NCBI GenBank assembly: GCA_005877365.1
Contig: VBPP01000166.1
Span: forward strand, 1-11,564
Source: Nitrososphaerota archaeon
Lineage (GTDB): Archaea; Thermoproteota; Nitrososphaeria; Nitrososphaerales; Gagatemarchaeaceae
Reading direction: 5' to 3'
Length of the DNA: 11,564 bases
Shown: positions 1-6,228 of the stretch, piece after piece
Numbering within the stretch: position 1 is the stretch's first letter
Layout of the letters: every line of letters starts with the position of its first letter
Program-made: the position numbers and the translations under genes
The notes under the pieces: model-generated
Told to the model about the DNA's origin: nothing
The model's database searches: none
Seen by the model: only the letters and a program-made list of their open reading frames with translations

Positions 1-1
1 C

Positions 2-412
2 GACGTAGGAGGCGGCTCCGAGACATTCAACACGATAGACGAGGAGATTAAGGTCGCGAAGAGGAAGCTCAAGACCAGCTCTGTGGCGCAGGAAGTCCCC
101 TACCAGTTCGAGACTGTAGCGGGGACGACCGACTACGTCGATTACATGGGGAACGAGAGGACAAGCTACTTCTGGTTTGACGGGAGCACCTTCCTGAACT
201 CGCGAGTCGGGGTGGACGTCTACCTCCGTTCATCCGATGGCGCCAACGCCGGGAACGTACTGCTGGACGTGATAAGGGCGCTCTCAACGGCCCGCGAATC
301 GCGAGTCTACGGCGCGGTCGGGGAGGTGTGCGCGTACGGATTCAAGTCCCCGCCGAGAAGGGTGAACTTCGAAGAGGCCTACGCCAGCTTCAAGTCGAGA
401 TTTCTCCGCTGA
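2..412 (+). CDS. myo-inositol-1-phosphate synthase, C-terminal part (5' end outside window)
   Basis: The enzyme family converts glucose-6-phosphate to inositol-1-phosphate with NAD+, the first step toward inositol-containing archaeal lipids or solutes. The frame is open from base 2 to the TGA at 410-412, giving the last 136 residues. Visible family features are an N-terminal GGGSETFNTIDEE stretch, then AGTTDYVDYMGNERTSYFW, then VDVYLRSSDGANAGNVLLDV followed by IRA, which matches the family pattern of substrate-loop and dimer-contact motifs (usual form: D..NS/NA-G-V-DVIR). The tail AYGFKSPPRR plus EEAYASFKSRF matches the usual C-terminal end of archaeal homologues. A GTG at 83 could be mistaken for a start, but coding sense and family similarity run upstream of it, so this is a truncated gene and not a small one. 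A pyrimidine-rich stretch (414-425) follows the stop. The family call is from remembered motifs; the full gene lies to the left. Confidence 0.75.
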   Translation, partial: DVGGGSETFNTIDEEIKVAKRKLKTSSVAQEVPYQFETVAGTTDYVDYMGNERTSYFWFDGSTFLNSRVGVDVYLRSSDGANAGNVLLDVIRALSTARESRVYGAVGEVCAYGFKSPPRRVNFEEAYASFKSRFLR

Positions 413-467
413 ATCCCTCTTCTTCAGGATTACTGGAGTAAAGTGCCGAACCCCAAAGCAGAAATAC

Positions 468-512
468 CGGTAAGGGCGGTAAGTGATTTAATCATTACTG
501 GCAGAACGGTAA
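468..512 (+). promoter_or_regulatory. Putative promoter and operator repeats before the winged-helix gene
   Basis: An AT-rich box GATTTAAT lies at about 485-492, roughly 25 bases before base 513, the spacing expected for an archaeal TATA box and a leaderless start. Short direct repeats surround it: CGGTAA at 468-473, 477-482 and 507-512, and ATTACTGG at 429-436 and 494-501. Repeats flanking a TATA box upstream of a DNA-binding protein gene suggest autoregulation. This is inference from spacing and repetition only. Confidence 0.35.
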
Positions 513-1358
513 CTGGACTGGACTAAGCAGATCTACGACGAGTTCTCGACGAGCGACACTGATTCTCTCTCAGTCGCCCAGCTTCTTGGACACACGTCAA
601 TCGGCGGCGCTTTCAACGCCAAGGTCGCATCGATGTCCGCATACGGGGTGGTCGAGAGACGGGTCGGAAGAATCCGGGTAACTGAGATAGGAAGGAAGGC
701 CATCCTTTCAGAGGATGGGAAGGAGAAAGCCGATGGGGTCAAATCCGCCCTCCTCAAGGTTGCTCTCTGGAAACGACTCTACAATCACTACACCAACAAA
801 GGAGCAGAACTACCAGCCGATTTCTCGGCTGATCTGGCCAAGATTGCCGACATTCCGGGTGAAGACGCAAAAAGTAAGGCGGAATGGGTCGTAAAGGCGT
901 TCAATAGCGACATCGCCTATCTCAGGTCGACGGAAAAGGAGAGAGACACGCTTGGAAGCAACCAACGCCCGCGAAAGAAGGTCAAAACGTCCGGTACGAA
1001 TCAAGTGGTGGCTCAGACTCCGTCAGTTCCTAAGGCGCCGAGCCGGCCTATCTCCCCGCCGATCCAGCCTGAGTCCCCGCCGATCCAGCCTGAGTCCCCG
1101 CCGATCCAGCCAGGTCCTAAGGCGCCTAGCCAGCCTATCTCCCCGCGGAGCATGCCTATCTCCCCGCCGAGTGAATCATCGGGTCAAATTATCTTCCTCT
1201 CGCCTGTCGACCAGATAGAATTGACAGTCCCGAGGAGGGCTCGACACATGGCCATGCTCAAGAAATTCATCGAAAACGCGCTTGATGTCATCGACGAGGA
1301 GCTTACGGCTGAAGGCAGTATGGCAGCCGAACGAAGCAAGTCAGCAGAGAAGCGTTAG
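513..1358 (+). CDS. Winged-helix-like DNA-binding protein with Pro-rich repeat linker
   Basis: Function is not known; the N-terminal 130 or so residues look like an archaeal winged-helix domain of the DUF5343 kind. After TAA at 510 the frame is open from CTG 513, and residues 1-60 read as a helix-turn-helix segment (SVAQLLGHTSIGGAFNAKV) leading to a wing-like RRVGRIRVTEIGRKAIL. The next part is helical (ALWKRLYNHYTNKGAELPAD). Residues about 170-220 are a low-complexity Pro/Ser/Gln linker containing three SPPIQPE units. The C-terminus (RRARHMAMLKKFIENALDVI) is a charged probable helix. The first ATG in frame is at 633, but starting there would delete the recognition helix region, so I extend to 513. 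There is no ATG, GTG or TTG between 513 and 633, so the true start is CTG, another non-standard codon, or was lost by mutation. It may be a regulator of neighbouring genes, which is unproven. Confidence 0.6.
   Translation: MDWTKQIYDEFSTSDTDSLSVAQLLGHTSIGGAFNAKVASMSAYGVVERRVGRIRVTEIGRKAILSEDGKEKADGVKSALLKVALWKRLYNHYTNKGAELPADFSADLAKIADIPGEDAKSKAEWVVKAFNSDIAYLRSTEKERDTLGSNQRPRKKVKTSGTNQVVAQTPSVPKAPSRPISPPIQPESPPIQPESPPIQPGPKAPSQPISPRSMPISPPSESSGQIIFLSPVDQIELTVPRRARHMAMLKKFIENALDVIDEELTAEGSMAAERSKSAEKR
1053..1112 (+). repeat. 21-bp tandem repeat, three copies, coding SPPIQPE
   Basis: TCCCCGCCGATCCAGCCTGAG occurs at 1053-1073 and 1074-1094, and again from 1095 with the last bases diverged. It encodes the 7-residue unit SPPIQPE in the linker of the preceding gene. 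Looser copies of PKAPSxPISPxS lie on both sides. Identity at third positions suggests recent slippage-type expansion. Confidence 0.9.
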
Positions 1359-1443
1359 AGGCATTTTCCATCTAACCCAATAACAGAATTTTCGGTAAGA
1401 TTTTCACTATAACGTCAGAATTGCTTAACTTTTCCCGGCGTGG

Positions 1444-1461
1444 TTCGAATCTAGATTCGAA
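1444..1461. promoter_or_regulatory. Perfect 18-bp palindrome upstream of the surface operon
   Basis: TTCGAATCTAGATTCGAA is its own reverse complement over all 18 bases. It sits about 85 bases before the surface operon start (1546), in the 187-base gap that follows the winged-helix gene. Perfect palindromes of this size are typical binding sites for dimeric regulators. The GGTTCGAATC at its left resembles a tRNA T-loop, but no tRNA folds around it. No TATA box in the gap is clear enough to call. Confidence 0.5.
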
Positions 1462-1545
1462 TGATGAATTCCGCTTCCATAATCGTTAAGCCTGCAAGAA
1501 ACGCGAAGTCAACAAAGGAGCGAAGGACAGGGAGTCGATGAGTGT

Positions 1546-2046
1546 TTGGTGACGAGAGGGGCTGTGGGAGGCTGGAGGATGATAGGTCTGATCGTGCTCC
1601 TCGCGACTACTGTTTTTGCCTACTCGGTGGCGACGAAGCCTTCGAACGGGGGAGGGAACGTCGTAAGCGTCTCGGAAGGCGAAGGCATAATCTCCACGTG
1701 CACGGCGAGAGGCGCGACAAGCGCGCCAGCCTGCGCCAGCGGCGGTGTGTACATAGCACTCTCGACAGATGCGTCAGTCACATCCCCGACCGACCTGACC
1801 TGTGCAAGCGAGCTGGCGACGAACGGGCTTGGCAGGGCGCTAGGGACCTTCTCCCCGGTAACGACCAACTCTCACAAGATATCCTTCACCTTCACCAACA
1901 CCGGTACCACACCGGTCACAATCACAAAGGTCTGCATGTTCGATGCAGCGTCGGGAGGCAGCCTCTTCGCGGAGGACGTCCTCAGCAACACTGCGAGCGT
2001 GGCCCCGAATGACCAGATCACCATCAACTGGACCTTCACACACTAA
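1546..2046 (+). CDS. Membrane-anchored surface protein, beta-sandwich (pilin-like) domain
   Basis: No named family recognised. The 166-residue product has one hydrophobic segment (residues about 12-30, MIGLIVLLATTVFAYSVAT) and an outside domain rich in Ser/Thr/Asn with four cysteines. The domain has a characteristic string: VYIALSTDAS, then LGRALGTFSP, KISFTFTNTGTTPVTITKV, and a closing ITINWTFTH. The same order occurs in the third gene of this operon (2660-3427). This layout resembles small repeated surface or phage-tail-like beta domains seen in Thaumarchaeota and Bathyarchaeia, so a surface filament or envelope subunit is plausible. Start choice: TTG 1546 or GTG 1549 are the only candidates, since the frame has no ATG before codon 12. 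AAAGGAG lies at 1515-1520, rather far upstream. It ends 17 bases before the next gene. Confidence 0.7.
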   Translation: MVTRGAVGGWRMIGLIVLLATTVFAYSVATKPSNGGGNVVSVSEGEGIISTCTARGATSAPACASGGVYIALSTDASVTSPTDLTCASELATNGLGRALGTFSPVTTNSHKISFTFTNTGTTPVTITKVCMFDAASGGSLFAEDVLSNTASVAPNDQITINWTFTH

Positions 2047-2063
2047 GAGTTGAGAAGCAAAAG

Positions 2064-2663
2064 TTGAACCAAATCGAGAACGAAATGCACGGTGGGAGAA
2101 TTCTCGCCCTCCCGACCGGCCCCGCAGGGGCGGGCGAATCCCGAACCACACGCAACATCGCCATTACCCTCCTCGTGGTTGTGCCTCTTGTAGCAATGTA
2201 CCTGGCCATGTGGAAGTTCTGGTTCACATCCGATTTCCTTGCGAGCCTGGCCGCCGCTGCGCAGCAGTCCGTCGTATCGGGGAGCGGCATCGGTCTCTTC
2301 GAGGTCGTCAAGCCATCGGACCAGCTCGGCATCATCTCGACGAACTACTTCTTGGGAATCCCCATCTACAACACGGTCGTCGGCTCGATAATCCCCTATC
2401 ACGCGATTTCATTCGCCTACATCGGCATCCTGGGTCTCACGACTTGGGGAAGGCTAACCTACCAGTTGTCGATGCGGACCATCCTGACCAGACTCTGGGG
2501 TCTCTTCGGCGCAATCTGGTTCGCGGTCTTCGCCGCCGGTCAGTTCTCGAGCGCGAGCATCGATGCCTACATCACCGTCGGTTTCCTCGCAAACCTGATA
2601 CTGGCAGGCTTCACTGCCCCCTTCCTGCTCGTCAGCATCGCAAGAAAGCTGAGAGGGGGGTGA
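2064..2663 (+). CDS. Multi-span membrane protein of the surface operon
   Basis: A 199-residue protein of unknown family. After a hydrophilic N-terminus it has about four or five membrane segments: NIAITLLVVVPLVAMYLAMW (residues about 31-50), a region from IISTNYFLGIPIYNTVVGSI to AYIGILGLTTW, LWGLFGAIWFAVFAAGQF, and ITVGFLANLILAGFTAPFLL. It ends with a basic tail SIARKLRGG, presumably cytoplasmic. Lying between two related surface proteins, and overlapping the second by four bases (GTGA), it is probably made with them and may anchor or export them. Start TTG 2064 follows the upstream stop closely; ATG 2085 in the same frame is an alternative. A decayed inverted copy of its bases 2130-2270 lies at 7648-7786. 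Confidence 0.75.
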   Translation: MNQIENEMHGGRILALPTGPAGAGESRTTRNIAITLLVVVPLVAMYLAMWKFWFTSDFLASLAAAAQQSVVSGSGIGLFEVVKPSDQLGIISTNYFLGIPIYNTVVGSIIPYHAISFAYIGILGLTTWGRLTYQLSMRTILTRLWGLFGAIWFAVFAAGQFSSASIDAYITVGFLANLILAGFTAPFLLVSIARKLRGG

Positions 2664-3427
2664 AAAGAAAAAACATGAAAATAGGATTTTCAGGGTCGCC
2701 TTTCCTTGCCAACAAATTAGTCGCCATATACGCGGTCGCCATGACGGGAGTCGCGGGGGTCGTCCTTCTCCTGCCGGCTCAAGGGCCCGCGCCCAACGTC
2801 GTCTACGACCTCTTCAAGATAGGACAGACTTCTGCCGACCCGGCACAGCTAGCCACCGGATGGAAGCCCGTCGGTTACGCCTGTCAGACAGCCAACCCAG
2901 AGCAGATCGCACAGGGCTTCGGCCCGACAGTCTGCGGGTACAACTACAGGACCGCAACTCACAACCTGATCACTGCCGGAGGGATAGACTGGCTCATGTG
3001 TTCGATGTCCAGAAGCAAGACATCCTGCTCCACATTAGCTCAATACATCGCTCTATCGACTGACGCGACAGCTCCTGCGGTAGGCAATTGCGCATCGGGT
3101 TCCTCGTCGTGCACGCTCACTAGTGAGATCGTCGCGGCCGGAGACGCCGGTTTAGTGAGAGCTGCAGGAACATTCGGGTTTCTAGCATCAGCCGGTGCTT
3201 GTGACCAGAGCGGAATAGCCAATGACACGTCCAGTGCTGCAACATACTGCTACACGCTAAGCAAAACATTCACAGCCGCGGCAACAGACACGGGAATCAT
3301 AAAGTCAGCCATCTTCACAAAGCCCGGCCCCCCGACAGCGGGCACAATGGTCTTTGTAAACACCTTCTCATCGACCAACATGATCTCAGGCGACACACTC
3401 GCGGTTACGTGGACAATCACCGTGTAG
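2660..3427 (+). CDS. Membrane-anchored Cys-rich surface protein, paralogue of the first operon gene
   Basis: The 255-residue product begins VKRKNMKIGF, has a membrane segment at residues about 19-39 (VAIYAVAMTGVAGVVLLLPA), then a long outside part with eight cysteines, suggesting disulfides. The C-terminal half repeats the pattern of the 1546 gene: QYIALSTDATAP, LTSEIVAAGDAGLVRAAGTF, YTLSKTFTAAATDTGIIKSA, and ending DTLAVTWTITV. The N-terminal insert (WKPVGYACQTANPEQIAQGF, HNLITAGGIDWLM) is absent from the shorter paralogue. Start GTG 2660 overlaps the previous stop as GTGA, typical of translational coupling; ATG 2675 in frame is an alternative. It closes the operon and a terminator follows. 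Probable role: cell-surface or filament subunit, inferred from architecture only. Confidence 0.7.
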   Translation: MKRKNMKIGFSGSPFLANKLVAIYAVAMTGVAGVVLLLPAQGPAPNVVYDLFKIGQTSADPAQLATGWKPVGYACQTANPEQIAQGFGPTVCGYNYRTATHNLITAGGIDWLMCSMSRSKTSCSTLAQYIALSTDATAPAVGNCASGSSSCTLTSEIVAAGDAGLVRAAGTFGFLASAGACDQSGIANDTSSAATYCYTLSKTFTAAATDTGIIKSAIFTKPGPPTAGTMVFVNTFSSTNMISGDTLAVTWTITV

Positions 3428-3451
3428 AGGTGAATGCAGTTGCAGAAAAGT

Positions 3452-3506
3452 AGCAGAGCTGCCTTGGATGTGGCTCTGCTCTTCCCTTCCCTTTTCTTCA
3501 CTTTTC
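3452..3506 (+). terminator. Hairpin plus pyrimidine tract after the surface operon
   Basis: AGCAGAGC (3452-3459) pairs perfectly with GCTCTGCT (3473-3480) around a 13-base loop, directly followed by a T/C-only run with TTTT blocks (3481-3506). It begins 25 bases after the operon stop. Archaeal termination mainly needs the T-rich tract; the stem supports the call. Confidence 0.6.
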
Positions 3507-3569
3507 AAAGAGCAGGCTTTGCAACAAGTCCGGTAAGAATCGCCCTTAGTTTCTAGTGTCTTTGCACTA

Positions 3570-3653
3570 GCAGGATTAAGCGTCGGGGGGATTTTGATCC
3601 GTAGAGTACTAGAGACTGTTATGGTTCTCTTCCTTCTAATCATTTCCATAGTA
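3570..3653 (+). pseudogene. Leader and signal-peptide remnant of a paralogue of the giant repeat protein
   Basis: Bases 3570-3653 match 8393-8477 at roughly 85 percent, by eye, through the leader GCAGGATTAAGCGTC, the purine-rich ribosome site, GATTTTGAT and the first 18 codons. In the reading frame of 8421 it gives RRVLETVMVLFLLIISIVSV against RRVLKTLTVLFLLIISMVPI in the intact gene. The start codon equivalent is ATC (3597-3599) in place of ATG, and the sequence is cut at codon 19 by the insertion sequence at 3655. Only a few matching bases (ATAGCCCT against ATAGCTCT) can be seen on the far side of the insertion. It is therefore a broken second copy of the repeat-protein gene, probably dead before or because of the insertion. 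Confidence 0.75.
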
Positions 3654-3654
3654 T
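3650..3654. repeat. Target-site duplication AGTAT, left copy
   Basis: AGTAT here recurs at 4921-4925 directly outside the right inverted repeat. Five bases is in the range known for ISH3-type elements. Confidence 0.75.
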
Positions 3655-3671
3655 CAGTACATCCGAAAGTG
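3655..3671 (+). repeat. Left terminal inverted repeat of the insertion sequence
   Basis: CAGTACATCCGAAAGTG; one mismatch (C against T at position 9) relative to the inverted right end at 4904-4920. Confidence 0.85.
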
Positions 3672-3673
3672 GG

Positions 3674-4783
3674 TTAGGGAGACCTCTTGGGCCACTCTTT
3701 CCTTACCCTGATTACTCTCTTCAGCTGCGTTAGTTTGATGATTGGTGACCTGAGTTCGATTCTGAGAACGATTGCCAGCATCATGTTGGCGAGTATCCAC
3801 ACGCTATAGACGATGACAGACAGCATCTGGTAGACCAGCCTGACTGTGTAGTTAGTGCTCGTCGTCTTCGCCTTGATCTGGTTCTGCATTCTGTAGCCTG
3901 TCTCGATACCCCATCTCTTCCTGTACTCGTCCGGTATCTCTGGGAAGAGCCTGAACGCCTGACCGTATCGCATGTTCGTCGCGAAGACGATGTATCGCTC
4001 ATGAATCGGGTCGGTCTCCTTAGCTTCCTTCCTCGGGTAGACCATCAGGCCGAAGGATGCCTGCTGCTCAGAGGCGTTCCTTATCGAGAACTTGACCATG
4101 TTCGGGATCAGACCGTTGTGATGGTCCTCTATCGCCCGCTTGATCCTCTCGTTCTTTATCGCTGGCATCAGGTACCTGATGCCGAGCTCGTCCAGCTTGT
4201 TCATCACGTCCACCGAGTAGAAGCCTCTGTCGATGAGGAGGGTGCATATCCTGATTCCCCTAGCCTTGGCCGCGCTGATCAACCTCTCGACTATCAGCGC
4301 GTGGTCATCGAGCTGGTGTACGGGAATCTCGGAGATGGTTACTCTCCTTCCATCGTCCACCACGTGAAGGGACGCGTAGGTGTAGAAGAGATTGGTCCCT
4401 CTCTCCCTCCTGCTCCTCCTCACGCGGTTGTTGTACTCGCCGTAGTACGGGTCATCTGTCAGGTCTATTGCTGCAACGACTGGTCTCCTGAAGAAACCTC
4501 TCTTCCTGAGCTCCTCAAGCACCCTGTCGTTGGCTTGAATGAGCATGCCATGCACGTCCTCGCTTCTCAGCCTCTTCAACCTGTAGAGGAGCGTGTCCGC
4601 CGAGGGGGCCTCACGGGTGCACGCAAGGTCCTCAAGCCCAGACTCGGCGTACCTCTCCTCCGCGGACAGATGGAGCAGACTCTCGTTGAGCTGCTCTCCT
4701 GAGAAGTGAACGTTGGATGCGGATGGTATGACAAGGTGCTCATTCTGGGTTGACAGGGCCAGATTATGCGCAACCCTGCTCAC
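3674..4783 (-). CDS. ISH3-like DDE transposase
   Basis: Cut-and-paste transposase, 369 residues from GTG 4783. Catalytic acids are recognisable: Asp107 in AAIDLTDDPYYG, Asp185 in LLIDRGFYS, and Glu294 in YRKRWGIETGYR, which fits the Y-x2-R-x3-E signature of the IS4 superfamily; the following lysine is displaced to residue 304 (QIKAKTTS). The usual C-terminal hydrophobic helix (LSVIVYSVWILANMMLAIVL) and a basic tail are present. GTG 4783 is the only start in frame after an amber codon (4820-4822), and has GGAAGG abutting it with no spacer, a poor ribosome site. A better-placed ATG exists upstream at 4858, but the amber separates it from the body (see that entry). Family length is usually nearer 390, so 20-25 N-terminal residues may be missing. 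Confidence 0.85.
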   Translation of the reverse strand: MSRVAHNLALSTQNEHLVIPSASNVHFSGEQLNESLLHLSAEERYAESGLEDLACTREAPSADTLLYRLKRLRSEDVHGMLIQANDRVLEELRKRGFFRRPVVAAIDLTDDPYYGEYNNRVRRSRRERGTNLFYTYASLHVVDDGRRVTISEIPVHQLDDHALIVERLISAAKARGIRICTLLIDRGFYSVDVMNKLDELGIRYLMPAIKNERIKRAIEDHHNGLIPNMVKFSIRNASEQQASFGLMVYPRKEAKETDPIHERYIVFATNMRYGQAFRLFPEIPDEYRKRWGIETGYRMQNQIKAKTTSTNYTVRLVYQMLSVIVYSVWILANMMLAIVLRIELRSPIIKLTQLKRVIRVRKEWPKRSP

Positions 4784-4819
4784 CCTTCCTTGGGTGGCAT
4801 GTACTCTGTTGCCTTCTGA

Positions 4820-4858
4820 CTATACCTTCGCACAGTTGGTCAGATGGCAACGGTCCAT
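4820..4858 (-). other. Twelve-codon ORF with strong ribosome site, in frame with the transposase but ended by TAG
   Basis: On the minus strand GGGAGGAGC precedes ATG 4858, which reads MDRCHLTNCAKV then TAG (4820-4822). The frame then continues without another stop through twelve codons (SEGNRVHATQGR) into GTG 4783 of the transposase. A single C-to-T change (CAG to TAG) would explain it, and removal would give a 394-residue protein of usual family length. Alternatives are a short leader peptide or stop-codon readthrough. Confidence 0.5.
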
Positions 4859-4903
4859 GCTCCTCCCATTTGCATTGGAATCAAATCAAGTAGGCTAACG
4901 ACT

Positions 4904-4920
4904 CACTTTCGAATGTACTG
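4904..4920 (-). repeat. Right terminal inverted repeat of the insertion sequence
   Basis: CACTTTCGAATGTACTG, the inverted partner of 3655-3671. Confidence 0.85.
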
Positions 4921-4925
4921 AGTAT
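4921..4925. repeat. Target-site duplication AGTAT, right copy
   Basis: Matches 3650-3654. Confidence 0.75.
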
Positions 4926-5170
4926 AGCCCTGTTGAATAACTCAGTTATGGTCCGTGTTCCTTCTCTCTGAATATGTCTCCTCTTCGCTCTCCCATCCCT
5001 ACGCCTTCACAGACATGAACATGTTGTAGTTGACTGGCTGGTGAGGCGTTTTCTGCGGATGGCTCTTCGCCCGCGACTCCGGTCAGGGTTGGGAGTCGCT
5101 ACAGCCTTAGTGATGACGAAAGAGATGGAAAAGAGAAAGGCGAAGAGTGGCGCCAAAAAAGGGGAGAGTC
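4926..5170. other. Gap between the insertion sequence and the IS110 remnant
   Basis: No gene is recognised here. The first few bases may continue the interrupted repeat-protein remnant. The right part (from about 5041) probably belongs to the non-coding left end of the IS110-family element and contains the hairpin at 5073-5099. Confidence 0.4.
5073..5099 (+). ncRNA. Hairpin upstream of the IS110 transposase, possible bridge-RNA remnant
   Basis: GCGACTCC (5073-5080) pairs with GGAGTCGC (5092-5099) around an 11-base loop GGTCAGGGTTG, 72 bases before the transposase start. IS110-family elements of the IS110 group encode a structured guide (bridge) RNA in the non-coding end before the recombinase gene, so this stem could be part of it. 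Only one stem is seen and the loop complementarity cannot be tested here. Confidence 0.3.
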
Positions 5171-6186
5171 ATGAACCGCATAGTTGCTGGGATAGATCTA
5201 GGGGACAGCGAGAGCCTCGTCACAGTATTGTCTCCGGGTTGGAAATGTGACGTACAGGTTCTCATTTCAGATGAATGACGAAGGATACTCCCTCTTCGCG
5301 AGCATAGTGCCAAAGGATGCGAGAGTCGCGTTCGAGGCACAGGCATGGCACACCCGGTCCACAGGACTCTGAAGGACTAGGGTACCGGGGTCTTACGGTA
5401 GCTCACCCTACGGAGTTAGCCTGGATCGTGAAGAGCAAGAGGAAGAACGACCGAATCGACAGCCTCGAGATCGCGAAGCTGCATACGGTCGGCATGTTGC
5501 CAGAGTCGCACCTGTTGGAAAGGCACGAGCAGATGTTCAGAGACCTGCTGATACAGAGAGTCGGTCTGGGCGTTGAGATCGGGAGGCTGAAGGACAGGGT
5601 CATCAGCCACCTCAAGAGGGAAGGAGTCTATCAGTCGCTCCCCGAGAGCAGCGACAACTCCTCTGCCGCGAGGAGAGGTGCGATCCTCTCCTTGAGCTTC
5701 AGTGACCAGAGAGATCTCGTAATGAGGACGATGATGTACAGGCTTGCCTTCCTCGAGGGGCAGTGCGTTCCACTCGAGGCGAGCATAAGGGATTTCGCGA
5801 GAGAGGACGATGACGTAAAGCTGCTCATGACCAACCCCGGGTCGACTATTACCTCGTTTCCTTCCTCTCTTCCTACATCAGGGACGTGAACAGGCTCCTT
5901 TCCTTCGATCACCTTGCGAGCTTTCTTCGGAATCATTCCGGAGAGATGGGACAGCGCCAACGTAAAGAGGAGAGGGCGAATGTCCAAGGACGGCCCATCC
6001 ATCGCAAGGTGGGCTCTCTCGGTAATGTCTGATACCGTCACGCGGAGGAACCGGAACATCAAGACCTAGTACGAGTACGAGAAGAAGCGGACTGGGAAAG
6101 GGAAGTACGCCCACGTCCTAACGATGAAGAAGCTCCTCCGGATGACTTACCATATGCTCAAGCATCCGTGTACTCCCTCCAGTTGA
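5171..6186 (+). pseudogene. IS110-family (DEDD) transposase, multiply frameshifted
   Basis: The piece starts ATG AAC CGC (5171) with MNRIVAGIDLGDSESLVTVL, the RuvC-like first Asp motif. The frame then shifts near 5236 (VGNVTYRFSFQMNDEGYSLF, VPKDARVAFEAQAWHTRS), again near 5345 (LGYRGLTVAHPTELAWIVKS, KNDRIDSLEIAKLH, the second and third acidic motifs), again near 5840 (GVDYYLVSFLSSYIRDVNRL, the helix-hairpin-helix start of the C-terminal domain) and again near 5925 (FFGIIPERWDSANVKRRGRM, SKDGPSIARWALSV with the conserved serine). An in-frame TAG follows (6067-6069, in ...NRNIKT-stop-YEYEKK). It ends TGA 6184-6186 after MKKLLRMTYHMLK. Order and content match a full-length IS110 transposase of about 330 residues, now dead. 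No clean element ends were found. Confidence 0.85.
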
Positions 6187-6228
6187 TCTTCTTCTTGGTG
6201 GACAATCCAGGGACGGGGGAGGATGCAT

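Larger units (their letters stand above)
3655..4920 (-). mobile_element. Complete ISH3-like (IS4 superfamily) insertion sequence, 1266 bp
   Basis: The ends are CAGTACATCCGAAAGTG (3655-3671) and CACTTTCGAATGTACTG (4904-4920), inverted repeats matching in 16 of 17 positions. AGTAT flanks the element on both sides (3650-3654 and 4921-4925). A single transposase gene on the minus strand fills it, its stop codon only two bases inside the left repeat. Size, repeat length and 5-base duplication agree with ISH3-group elements of archaea. It landed in codon 19 of the repeat-protein remnant. Intact ends and a readable duplication mean the insertion is younger than the decay around it. Confidence 0.85.

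Noticed and set aside
1441..1462. tRNA-like T-loop GGTTCGAATC
   Set aside because: No acceptor, D or anticodon arm folds around it; it is part of the 18-bp palindrome.
1542..2012. Alternative 156-codon plus frame
   Set aside because: It is Arg/His-rich shadow reading of the surface-protein gene; the accepted frame has a membrane segment and a paralogue two genes downstream.
2210..2659. Upstream extension of the third operon gene's frame to 2210
   Set aside because: It overlaps the membrane-protein gene almost completely and its translation is Arg/His-rich without domain features. GTG 2660 overlapping the previous stop is the natural start.
4001..4702. Plus-strand 233-codon frame inside the insertion sequence
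   Set aside because: It is opposite the transposase, which carries all DDE motifs; the plus frame shows no family features.
5631..6114. Minus-strand frames opposite the IS110 remnant
   Set aside because: The plus strand reads as consecutive IS110 transposase motifs across frameshifts; the minus frames have no recognisable content.
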